Made by a program: the position numbers and the translations under genes
The notes under the pieces: model-generated
Told to the model about the DNA's origin: nothing
Database searches by the model: none
The model's input: the letters and a program-made list of their open reading frames with translations, nothing else
From: Bacteroidales bacterium
GTDB lineage: Bacteria > Bacteroidota > Bacteroidia > Bacteroidales > VadinHA17
Reading direction: 5' to 3'
Assembly (NCBI GenBank): GCA_003157055.1
Contig: PMIG01000188.1
Coordinates: 1 to 12,234 of the forward strand
Length of the DNA stretch: 12,234 nucleotides
Part shown: piece after piece, positions 1 through 9,200 of the stretch
Layout of the letters: each line of letters opens with the position of its first letter
Numbering within the stretch: position 1 is the stretch's first letter

Positions 1-594
1 GACACATCTGAAGTCATGCTTCAGCTCCCTGTTATTGAACCGCAGGTGACAGCAAAAATTTCCGACTACCTGATTCTCAGGCAATATTCTCTCGACAGCC
101 TCCGGATTATAAATGATAAGGAAGCGCTGGCGCTCAGATACAAGCCTTCAGTAAACTGGTTTGCAGATGCAGGGATACTCACAAGCAACCCCTTCAATTT
201 CTACAGGCATGCAGGTGCAAGCGCCGGCGTTTCACTCACAGTTCCAATATATGACGGGCATCAGAAAAAAGTTGAGGCGGATAAACTCTCGTTAAAGGAA
301 GATTCACGTTCGCGTTACTCTGACAATAAGAAAAAAGAGTACGACCAGATATATATCAGGCTGAACAGCGAACTTGAAGGAATAAAGGAGGTGAAGAACG
401 GGCTTGAGAAACAGCTGACCATTTCAGATCAGCTCGTAAAATCACTCCGGGTACAACTCGAAAACGGAATTATTAAAATGCAGGATTATATTGCTGCCAT
501 TAAGAATTACAGGAATATAAACCGGAACATAATTCTTTCAGATATTGATATTTTACGGGTAAAAAATGAAATTGATTACATCCTTACCCGGTAA
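1..594 (+). CDS. TolC-like outer-membrane efflux protein, 3' part
   Basis: The reading frame is open from the first base, so the 5' end lies outside the window; 197 residues plus a TAA stop are visible. An internal ATG at 16 is only the first methionine and not a credible start. The fragment has a beta-strand-like stretch (VSLTVPIYDG, following a Gly-rich segment), typical of the membrane strands of outer-membrane efflux proteins. A long charged helical region follows (DKLSLKEDSRSRY onward, to the C-terminus), typical of the periplasmic coiled coil in the second OEP repeat. By family knowledge it is the trimeric exit duct of a tripartite pump. The adaptor gene starts 32 bp downstream and the RND permease follows, which supports the assignment. 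Substrate specificity cannot be read from this fragment. Confidence 0.85.
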   Translation, partial: DTSEVMLQLPVIEPQVTAKISDYLILRQYSLDSLRIINDKEALALRYKPSVNWFADAGILTSNPFNFYRHAGASAGVSLTVPIYDGHQKKVEADKLSLKEDSRSRYSDNKKKEYDQIYIRLNSELEGIKEVKNGLEKQLTISDQLVKSLRVQLENGIIKMQDYIAAIKNYRNINRNIILSDIDILRVKNEIDYILTR

Positions 595-626
595 TACTTT
601 TTGATAAACCTGGAAAAAGAAATCAC

Positions 627-1556
627 ATGATTAAAAAGTTTTCAGAATATCAGGCACTTTTGCTGCTAACGCTAATCCTGGCCTTCTCTGTTTCTTGCAG
701 GCATAAGAGCGGGAATACAGAGAGCAAAATAATTGCGAAAACACCAGTTAGTGCAGTAACCCTTTCGTTCATGGATATTTCAGATACGATAGATTTTCCT
801 GCAATAACGAGTTACCTGAAGAAGAATGTTTTAAAGTCGTCAATTTCCGGCGTAATTGAATCCGTCTCTGCAATTCAGGGCGAAACCATTGCTAAGGGGA
901 GTCAGGTATTCACTTTAAGAACAAGGGAGGCTTCTGCAATGATGAACGTCCAGCCGGGAGACTCAGCCCTTGGGCTTAGGGGAATAATCAGAATTTTCTC
1001 CCCTCAGGATGGAGTGATAAGCAGTGTGTCTCATCAGGCAGGAGATTTTGTCCAGGAGGGAGATGAACTGGCCGTTATTGCAGACAGCAGAAGTCTCGTT
1101 TTCATCCTGGAGGTGCCATTTGAAATGATAAGTTATATAGGATTGAACAGGAACTGCGCCCTCTCTCTCCCTGATAATACAAGGATGGCTGGAAGAATCA
1201 CGGCAAAACTTCCCGAAATGAATATGCAGAATCAGACAGTCAGATATGTCGTTACTGCTGAAAAAACATCAAAGCTCCCTGAAAACCTTATTGCATCTGC
1301 GCTAATTGTAAAGGAAAGCAGAAAGCATGTACAGGTCCTGCCAAGAACAGCAGTTCTGGGGAATGAGACACTGACAAATTTCTGGGTAATGAAACTGATC
1401 AATGATTCCGTTGCAATTAAAGTACCTGTCAGAAAGGGTATTGAAAACAGTGGAGAAGTGGAAATCATTGAACCCTTGTTCTTAATAACTGACAAGATAC
1501 TGACTTCCGGCAACTACGGGCTGCCTGATACTGCTGCAGTAATAGTTGGCAGGTAA
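627..1556 (+). CDS. RND efflux periplasmic adaptor (membrane fusion) lipoprotein, short form
   Basis: This 309-residue protein starts with a lipoprotein signal peptide: charged N-terminus, Leu-rich core and a loose lipobox SVSC with Cys24 as the lipidation site. Residues about 70-98 (SGVIESVSAIQGETIAKG) and 122-152 (SPQDGVISSVSHQAGDFVQEG) look like the two halves of a biotinyl/lipoyl domain. A beta-barrel region (about 155-235) and a membrane-proximal domain (about 240-305) follow. Only some 25 residues join the two lipoyl halves, with no heptad pattern, so the alpha-helical hairpin seen in AcrA or CusB appears absent. Adaptors link the inner-membrane pump to the TolC-like duct in the periplasm. 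The gene sits between the duct and permease genes; its TAA stop is 4 bp before the permease ATG, so translation is probably coupled. Family is fairly certain, substrate unknown. Confidence 0.85.
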   Translation: MIKKFSEYQALLLLTLILAFSVSCRHKSGNTESKIIAKTPVSAVTLSFMDISDTIDFPAITSYLKKNVLKSSISGVIESVSAIQGETIAKGSQVFTLRTREASAMMNVQPGDSALGLRGIIRIFSPQDGVISSVSHQAGDFVQEGDELAVIADSRSLVFILEVPFEMISYIGLNRNCALSLPDNTRMAGRITAKLPEMNMQNQTVRYVVTAEKTSKLPENLIASALIVKESRKHVQVLPRTAVLGNETLTNFWVMKLINDSVAIKVPVRKGIENSGEVEIIEPLFLITDKILTSGNYGLPDTAAVIVGR

Positions 1557-1560
1557 TGAA

Positions 1561-4500
1561 ATGAAGAATTTCTTTGTTGCATATAAAAACCCTGTTTCAG
1601 TCCTGATTGCAGTAATTATTGCAGGCGGGCTCTTCCTGTACGGACAGGTGAGAGTATCCCTTTTCCCTGAAGTTACATTTCCCAAGATCAAGGTAATAGC
1701 CGATAATGGCGAACAGCCGGTGGATAAGATGATGGTTACAGTTACCCGTCCTCTTGAAGATGCCATCAAGCAGGTGCCCGATCTTAAAATGCTGAGAAGC
1801 ACAACAAGCAGAGGAACATGCGAAATATCTGCCTTCCTCAACTGGGATGCCAATATTAACGTAAATCAGCAGATGCTTGAATCAAGGATCTCGCAGATAA
1901 AAAATGTTCTCCCTCCGGAGGTCTCAATACAGATAGAGAAAATGAATCCTTCTATCCTGCCTGTAATTGGCTATACTGTGGAAAGTGATTCCAGGACACC
2001 AATTGAGCTTAATTTGCTTGCTCTATATACAATCAAGCCGTTTCTATCGCAGATTGAGGGTGTTTCATCCGTTGTCGTTATAGGCGGGAGGACAAAAGAA
2101 TACTGGGTGGAGCTGAATCAGAAAAAGATGACAGCCAGTTCAATTACTCCGGAAATGATAAGGGACGTTTTAAGCCGGAACTATTTTATAGACTCAAACG
2201 GCTATCTGTCCGATTACCGCAGATTGTACCTGACCGTGACCGATGCCGGACTTTATAATATCAGGGATATTCAGGATGCGGTTATACGTAACGACGGGAA
2301 AAGGATTATAAAGCTTAAAGACATCGCAGAAATTAATGTACGGGAAAAAACCGAATATACCAGAATAAATGCCAATGGGAGGCAGGGTCTGCTCGTAGCG
2401 ATCCTGAAGCAACCAAATGCCAATCTTATAAACCTATCAAAAAGTGTTGCTGAAAAAGAGAAAGAGCTGCAAAAGATACTTCCTGCTGATGTTCATCTCT
2501 CATTATATTATAACCAGGCCGATTTTGTACATAGAGCTATAAAAAGCGTCAACGACAGCATCTGGTTAGGGCTGCTGCTCGCAATAATTGTTGCAGTAAT
2601 GTTCCTGAGGTCATTCAGGGCAAGTGCAACCATACTGGTTACTATACCTGTTACGCTTCTCCTCACAATCATAGTTCTTTATTCCGTTGGTTATACTCTG
2701 AATATAATGACTTTCGGGGCATTGGCAGCCGCAATAGGACTTATAATTGACGATGCTGTTGTAGTAGTGGAACAGATACATCGCACACATGAGGAGTTCC
2801 CTGACCGGCCATCAAGTCAGCTTGTCAACCAGGCCATTACATACCTGTTCCCATCAATGGTCGGATCATCTTTAAGCACCATCGTTATTTTTATTCCATT
2901 TATGCTGCTGGGAGGTGTGGCTGGTGCTTATTTCAGCGTTCTGACCAACACAATGATAATTACTCTTGTATGTTCATTTTTTGTGACTTGGATAGGATTA
3001 CCCGTGATCTATTTATGGTTTTCAAATGTCAGGCCATTATTTAAAAAACATAGGACAGAGGAGAAAAAAGTCGTTAAAAAAAGAGATTGGATATCTTTCT
3101 TCATCAAGCGCCCTGCAATAAGTATTTTATTTCTGATTTTTCTTGCAGTATCAATAATTTATATGCTTCCAAGGCTTGAGACAGGATTTCTTCCTGAAAT
3201 GGACGAGGGAACAATTGTTATGGACTATAAGTCCCCGCCCGGAACATCCCTTAATGAAACTGACAGAATTCTTAAAGAGGTCGAAAAGATAATTGTGACT
3301 ATTCCGGAAGAAGAGACATATTCCAGAAGGACCGGGGCACAAATGGGTTTTTTTATAACTGAACCCAATACGGGAGATTATCTGATTCATCTTAAAAACG
3401 AAAGGTCAAGAAGCACTGAACAGGTAATAGATGATATAAGGAAAAGAATAGAGGCAACCCAGCCGGCTCTCAAGGTTGATTTTGGTCAGGTGATTGGAGA
3501 TATGCTTGGTGATCTCATGGCATCAGTCCAGCCGGTAGAAATCAAAATTTTTGGAAGCGATCAGGACAAACTTAATGATATGGCATCCAGGATTGCTCCT
3601 GAAATTGAAAAAATTGACGGTGTGGCTGATGTTTTTGATGGGATCACTATAGCCGGTCCTTCAGTTGATATTATACCCGACCAGAAGAAACTGGCGCAAT
3701 TCAATATATCTCCATCATCATTTCAATTTCAGATTCAGACAATGATGGAAGGCAACATCATTGGGACTGTTCCTGAAAATGAACATCTTACGGGTATAAG
3801 GATGATTTATCCAAACAGTACGGCAAACAGCCTTTCAATGGTAAAAGAGCAGGAGATCTTTTTACCTGATGGCAAATTAAAGCCGCTTGCAAGCCTTGCG
3901 TCCCTTGATCTGAAGAACGGAGTTGCAGAGATCAGCAGGGAGAACCTCAAATCAGTCTCGATTATTTCTGCAAGGCTTAATAACCGCGATCTCGGAAGCG
4001 TAATGAAAGATATACAAAAAACAATAGGTAAAAAGTTCTACATGCCCCAGGGATATCACATAGAATATGGCGGAGCGTATGCAGATCAGCAAAAATCATT
4101 TGATCAATTGTTGATGATACTGGTTTTGTCAAGTCTGCTGGTATTTGCTCTTATTTTATTCCTTTTCAGAGATATTAAAGCTGCATGTGCAATACTGTTT
4201 ATTGCAGTTTTTGGTGTCGGTGGAAGTCTCCTTGCTCTTTTTATCACCCATACTCCATTGAATGTTGGCAGCTATACCGGGCTTATAATGATAGTAGGCA
4301 TTATCGGAGAAAATGCAATTTTCACCTTTCAGCAATATATGACAAACATGGCAACCGGCACAGTTGACGAATCACTGGTTTATGCCATATCCACAAGGCT
4401 CAGACCTAAACTGATGACAGCACTTGGAGCCATCATTGCGCTGTTACCTCTTGCGGCAGGTATAGGAGTCGGTGCACAGATGAACCAGCCTCTTGCTATC

Positions 4501-4602
4501 GCAGTTATTGGTGGATTTGTCGTTGCATTACCGCTTCTTCTGATAGTCTTTCCAACGCTGCTGAGGATTATTTACAGACGCAAAACTGAAAATACAAATT
4601 GA
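1561..4602 (+). CDS. RND-family efflux permease (AcrB/CusA type)
   Basis: A 1013-residue inner-membrane proton antiporter, the normal length for the family. I chose ATG 1561 (MKNFFVAYKNPVSVL) because RND pumps begin just before TM1. A TTG at 1546 would add five residues and overlap the adaptor gene. Visible parts include TM1 (about 10-30), a first periplasmic loop, TM2-6 with the TM4 motif GLIIDDAVVVVEQ (D397, D398), TM7 followed by LETGFLPEMDEG, and TM8-12. TM10 carries GENAIF (E917) where AcrB has its relay lysine, and the TM11 region carries RLRPKLMT (K950). The Glu/Lys pair matches the CusA relay residues E939/K984, while the double Asp matches AcrB. This points to a heavy-metal-efflux-like or intermediate branch, but the substrate cannot be assigned without an alignment. 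It is the last gene of the duct-adaptor-pump operon. Confidence 0.95.
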   Translation: MKNFFVAYKNPVSVLIAVIIAGGLFLYGQVRVSLFPEVTFPKIKVIADNGEQPVDKMMVTVTRPLEDAIKQVPDLKMLRSTTSRGTCEISAFLNWDANINVNQQMLESRISQIKNVLPPEVSIQIEKMNPSILPVIGYTVESDSRTPIELNLLALYTIKPFLSQIEGVSSVVVIGGRTKEYWVELNQKKMTASSITPEMIRDVLSRNYFIDSNGYLSDYRRLYLTVTDAGLYNIRDIQDAVIRNDGKRIIKLKDIAEINVREKTEYTRINANGRQGLLVAILKQPNANLINLSKSVAEKEKELQKILPADVHLSLYYNQADFVHRAIKSVNDSIWLGLLLAIIVAVMFLRSFRASATILVTIPVTLLLTIIVLYSVGYTLNIMTFGALAAAIGLIIDDAVVVVEQIHRTHEEFPDRPSSQLVNQAITYLFPSMVGSSLSTIVIFIPFMLLGGVAGAYFSVLTNTMIITLVCSFFVTWIGLPVIYLWFSNVRPLFKKHRTEEKKVVKKRDWISFFIKRPAISILFLIFLAVSIIYMLPRLETGFLPEMDEGTIVMDYKSPPGTSLNETDRILKEVEKIIVTIPEEETYSRRTGAQMGFFITEPNTGDYLIHLKNERSRSTEQVIDDIRKRIEATQPALKVDFGQVIGDMLGDLMASVQPVEIKIFGSDQDKLNDMASRIAPEIEKIDGVADVFDGITIAGPSVDIIPDQKKLAQFNISPSSFQFQIQTMMEGNIIGTVPENEHLTGIRMIYPNSTANSLSMVKEQEIFLPDGKLKPLASLASLDLKNGVAEISRENLKSVSIISARLNNRDLGSVMKDIQKTIGKKFYMPQGYHIEYGGAYADQQKSFDQLLMILVLSSLLVFALILFLFRDIKAACAILFIAVFGVGGSLLALFITHTPLNVGSYTGLIMIVGIIGENAIFTFQQYMTNMATGTVDESLVYAISTRLRPKLMTALGAIIALLPLAAGIGVGAQMNQPLAIAVIGGFVVALPLLLIVFPTLLRIIYRRKTENTN

Positions 4603-4625
4603 GTAATTCAGGAAATATATTATAG

Positions 4626-4666
4626 TAAAAATCTTATAAGGAAGAAAGCAGTATGACACTTTTTTC
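4626..4666 (-). terminator. Weak terminator-like hairpin after the SusD-like gene
   Basis: The convergent gap 4603-4725 holds no strong terminator. On the minus strand, CTTTTTTC at 4659-4666 and GAAGAAAG at 4641-4648 give an 8-bp AT-rich stem with one mismatch and a 10-nt loop. A run of five T's (4626-4630 region, minus strand) follows about 10 nt further on. The stem is weak and the T run is displaced, so this is only a candidate end for the susC-susD transcript. A short palindrome AGATCAAGATCT at 4692-4703 is also present without a T tract. No terminator is evident for the efflux operon on the plus strand. Confidence 0.22.
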
Positions 4667-4725
4667 ACTCATGTAAACTTCTTCAGCCTCAAGATCAAGA
4701 TCTGTTTTAACATATTTCGATTTCT

Positions 4726-6204
4726 CTAATGAGCAGCAGCACCGCGTGTATCCCACCACATTTTGGTCCCCCAGAAACGGTCCACAATGCCTGAATCCCA
4801 TTTCTTAACTTCTGTATTGTTAAGATTATATTCATCTACCGGGTAAGGCCATCTTAAAGGAGGACGAGTATGTCCGGCATAAGGTGAACCTGGTGCCATA
4901 CCGAGAAGAGGGATGTCTGTGCGGCGTGTCTCAGCCCATGCTTCATGTCCTTGCTTGAAAAGTGAAACCCACTTCTGATAATAGATTTTCTGAAGGTCGG
5001 TATAACTCCAGTCTCCCGTGGCACCCCAGGCTACATTTAAATCAGCCATATATACTGCAAGATCCGAAGCAGAAACTGCATGTTCTGTACAGGAAGCAGC
5101 TATTCCGTCTTCGTAAGCAGCCTGTGCTGCTGCAGCACCTCCGGGCGCAAGGCCCCTGGAATAAGCTTCTGCCTTGATAAAACACACTTCCGGATAACGC
5201 ATCCAGTATGATTTTCCGGCGAAATTATCACGATAACGGTAGCCTATACGGCTTATATCGCTCAGGTTAAAGATATAACTTGCAGCCGCACCTGAAGGAA
5301 TACCTCTGTAAATACCATCACTGGCAGCAGGATGTGCAAATTCGCCAATCCTCGGATCATTCGTGTGAAGAAGATCATTTATAAACACCTCGCACATGCC
5401 ATGATCGTCCCTGTCTATTTTATCTTCAGCAAATGGTTCACGCCAGGTGGTTTCAAGCCACGTAAATGCAGCCATGTCATCATTATTTGTCATTATCGGA
5501 TATGTGGAAGGATCACCAAGTATTGCCGTAATAATGCTGCTTGCATCTGTAGGATCAACGTTCGACATGCGGATTGCGATTCTAAGCCGAAGAGAATTTG
5601 CGAATTTCTGCCATTCCGAAGCGTCATTCCCATATATTACATCTCCTTCAATAGTGCCATTACCTGATGCAAAGAGGGTATTGGCATCGGCAAGCTGCGT
5701 AAGGAGTCCATTATAGACCGTCTGCTGAGTGTCATATTTAGGTTGAAGAATCCCTGCTTCGCCTTGTGCACCCTCGGTAAAGGGAATTGCTCCCCAGGTG
5801 TCAGTCATTATAATCCAGAGAAATGCCGAAATGGTTTTTGCGACACCCTCCATTGCTGGATTTTCATTTCCGGAAGAAGTGCTTTTCGCGATGATTTTAT
5901 TAAGATCAAGCTGTAAATGCATAATATCTGACCATCTTCCGCTGATTATACCGTCGCGTTCAGCATAACGGGTTTCGTCGATGTACTGGATCTTTGTTAT
6001 CTGGTTTGCATAGGCATCAGTATTGTTTCCTATATTCCACACATCGAATAGGTTACCTGATGAGTAGCGCTCAACAAATGTCAGGATTGATGCTGCAGGA
6101 ACGTCTACTGTTGCATTCGGGTTCACGTTCAGATCTTCCCATCCTTTTGTACAACCTGAAATAATCAGAAGGGAAGAGACGGCTATATATAATAGATTTT
6201 TCAT
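4726..6204 (-). CDS. SusD/RagB-like nutrient-binding outer-membrane lipoprotein
   Basis: A 492-residue lipoprotein with signal peptide and lipobox ISGC (Cys18), followed by LNVNPNA (25-31), the N-terminal signature of the SusD-like group that I place nearest Pfam SusD-like_2. Further family landmarks are DTWGAIPFTEG (135-145), EWQKFANSLRLRIA (197-210), and near the C-terminus KWVSLFKQGHEAWAETRRT and a final KMWWD. SusD proteins sit on the cell surface as an alpha-helical TPR-type lid over the SusC barrel and capture the ligand. The susC-like gene ends 17 bp upstream, so the two are co-transcribed and should form one complex. The stop is TAG at 4726-4728. Ligand is unknown: no carbohydrate-active enzyme lies within the window, and members of this subgroup are not restricted to glycans. 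Confidence 0.95.
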   Translation of the reverse strand: MKNLLYIAVSSLLIISGCTKGWEDLNVNPNATVDVPAASILTFVERYSSGNLFDVWNIGNNTDAYANQITKIQYIDETRYAERDGIISGRWSDIMHLQLDLNKIIAKSTSSGNENPAMEGVAKTISAFLWIIMTDTWGAIPFTEGAQGEAGILQPKYDTQQTVYNGLLTQLADANTLFASGNGTIEGDVIYGNDASEWQKFANSLRLRIAIRMSNVDPTDASSIITAILGDPSTYPIMTNNDDMAAFTWLETTWREPFAEDKIDRDDHGMCEVFINDLLHTNDPRIGEFAHPAASDGIYRGIPSGAAASYIFNLSDISRIGYRYRDNFAGKSYWMRYPEVCFIKAEAYSRGLAPGGAAAAQAAYEDGIAASCTEHAVSASDLAVYMADLNVAWGATGDWSYTDLQKIYYQKWVSLFKQGHEAWAETRRTDIPLLGMAPGSPYAGHTRPPLRWPYPVDEYNLNNTEVKKWDSGIVDRFWGTKMWWDTRGAAAH

Positions 6205-6221
6205 AATTCAGAAATTTTAGA

Positions 6222-9200
6222 TTAAAAATCGAATTTTAGCTTGAATCCAATACTCCGGGTAGGTGGAATCTGATACTGTTCAATTCCGTAGGATGTTGCA
6301 CTGGTACCATAAGCAGTTTCAGGATCTATCCTGATATCATTACTTTTATCGCGATGCAGCAGTGCCAGATTTCTTCCGATAATTGAGAGATAAACGTTTC
6401 TTATTAAATTGGTTTTCAGAGGAACCTTGTATCCAAGAACTACTTCGCGTAGCTTAATAAAGCTGCCGTCAATTACACCAGGTTCGACAAATTCCCAGTA
6501 TTGACTGCCATACCAGTCCTGCGGATCGATAGTGATAGTGTTTTTCTGATTTGTTGCAATATCTATTCCATCCAGAACCATTCCGTTCTCCCGTATTCCT
6601 CCTTTTACTGTAGTTTCCGTTATGCCTGAATTGTCACCGAACCATTTAGTAACCGAGAACAGATCTCCACCTTTTCTTTCGTCGATAAGAAAGCTGAAAG
6701 TGAAATTTTTATAGGCGAATTCGTTGCTGATGCTGCCAATCCAGTCCGGCATTATATTCCCAAGCAAGATGTTATCAGTTGTCGGGATTGGAAATCCTCC
6801 GTCAAGAAGCATTCTTCCCTGGGCATCCCTTTGATAGCCGATTCCATAAATGTTTCCAAATTTCTCTCCCGGCCTGGCTTCGATGGTGAGTGACTGCCAG
6901 CTGGAATTAAGCTGGTAAGTATCTACACCCGGATAAAGCTTGTTAACCATTGATTTCTGGGTTGACCAGTTAATTGTGGTTGTCCAGGAGAAGCCACCAG
7001 GTTTTTTTATTATATCTCCCGTGAGGGAAAGTTCAAAACCACTTGATTCGATTTCACCGGCATTTATATTTTTTGAACTAAATCCCGAAGAAGTTGAAAC
7101 ATCAATTGAAAGGATCTGATTATTTGTTTTTGTATCGTAATATGAAAAATCGACACCAATGCGGTTCATTAAAAACTTAAGTTCTGTTCCCACTTCAAAT
7201 GATTTTGAAAATTCAGGCTTAAGGTTCTCGGGAGGGATAATTGTCGGATAACTATATTGTGAGTTACCGGAAAACGCAGGTGAGGCAGCAACATAAGTTG
7301 CATTTAGCGAGTAAGGTCCCGTATCGGATCCGACCTTAGCATAACTTCCCCGGATTTTGCCGTAGGAGAGAAATGATTTTTGCAGGTGGAAAGTTTCGGA
7401 AAACAGCCAGCTCATGCTAACAGAAGGATAAAGGTAGCTCCAGTTGTTTTTTGGTAATGTTGAACTCCAGTCATTTCTTAGAGTCAGATCGAGGAAAAGA
7501 TAATCGCGGAAGGAAGTACTCAAAGACCCGAAGACTGAATTGGTCTTATAATGGGATACATATGAGTCAGTCCCGGGAGTTCCCAGGACGTTTGAAATAT
7601 GGAAGAAGTTAGGAACAGTTAGCTCGCTGGCACTGATCGACATTGAGTTATAGTCATGTTGTCTGTAGTTTGCACCAAGAGTTCCTGAAGCCTTAAAAAA
7701 TGAGAAATCCTTTTTGAATGATGCAAGAAAATCAATGTTGGTTTCCTTGTTTTCTAGATTGTTCTGACTGAAGCTTCCTCCTGTTCCCAGGGGTTTCTGG
7801 ATCGACTGCTCATAAATAATGTCTTTTCTGTATTCATTATAATAGTCAATTCCGTACCGTCCCATAATATTAAGCCAAGGAGTCACGGCATAATTCAACT
7901 CGACATTTCCAAAGAACCTGTCTCTTGTACGGCTGTTTATGTTTTTATTTGCTGTCCAGTAAGGATTATTATGGTAGTTGCTGTTCCAGTTATAAGGATG
8001 GCCGTTATCCATAAAGGTCTGCCAGTTATCTTTCAGGAGCTGCATATCAATCTGCCGGCCGAACCATCCGCCTATCGACTGCAATATATTACCATCATCA
8101 TATCCCTGACCGGGGAGGTTATTATTATTTGTTACTATATAGTTCATATTGACATCAACCTTGAGTTTTTCGGTCATCGATATTGTAGCAGATGAGTTCA
8201 GGCTGTTTCTCTCCTGGTCAGTGTTGGGTATTGTCCCGGTCTCGTTTAGGTTCGAATAACTAAGTCTGGCTTTGACGTTATCACTGCCGCCGCTTATTGT
8301 CAGATTATTTGTTTCAGATAAGCCTGTAACAAAGAAAGATTGTGTATTATCAGGATGTGAGACCCATGGTTGATTTTTCCCCTGAAACTGATCGATCTTC
8401 AGACCGATGTCCATTCTTGGTCCCCATGATTCATCGTACCCATCATTAATACCGCCTCCAAGTCCGTCGACATACTTGAATGACCGGTTTGCTGACCAGT
8501 CCTGGTATGACATTCCTTCATCAGGCTTACCGGTTGCCGTAGCATTTTTCCAGATATATTCACCGCCATTCGAACCCTGGCCATATTGATTCTGGTATGT
8601 CGGGAGAAAACTGATTTGTTCAAATGTTGTTGTATTTGAATAAGATACGCCTAGCCCTTTATTCTTTGATCCTTTCTTTGTAGTTATAAGCACGACACCG
8701 TTACGGGCACGGCTTCCGTATAGAGCTGCAGCGTTGGCACCTTTTAAAATTGAAACGGAGGCGATATTTTCAGGGTCAATGTCACTTGCCGCATTTCCAT
8801 AGTCTGTACCTCCCCACTGATCGGCACTGCTGGTAGCGTTTGATATAGGAGTTCCGTCAACTACCCAGAGTGGTTCATTGTCGCCAAAAGAACGAACACC
8901 CCGGATAAGCATCTGTGACGATGCGCCAATAGCACCTGAGTTGTTTGTGATCTGGACTCCTGCCATCTTGCCCTGGAGAATATTTACAATGTTACCCTCA
9001 TTGGTCTGAACCATTTTATCACCCTTAATATCGGTTACAGAGTATCCAAGGGCTTTCTTTTCGCGTGATATACCCAAAGCAGTTACAACAACCTCATTCA
9101 GACCCAGCACATCTGGTTCCATCGTAATGTTAATTGAAGTGCGACCGGCAATTTCAATCTCCTGTGTTTTCATTCCTATATAGGTAAAAATCAGTGAGAC

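Noticed and set aside
1546..1560. TTG start giving the RND permease five extra residues
   Set aside because: It overlaps the end of the adaptor gene, and the ATG at 1561 places the N-terminus just before TM1 as usual for the family.
1232..1853. Antisense frames opposite the adaptor and permease genes
   Set aside because: They are shadows of clearly conserved genes on the other strand, with no recognisable domains.
5332..5716. Plus-strand frames of 89-111 residues inside the susD-like gene
   Set aside because: The minus-strand SusD family match is strong throughout; these are shadow frames.
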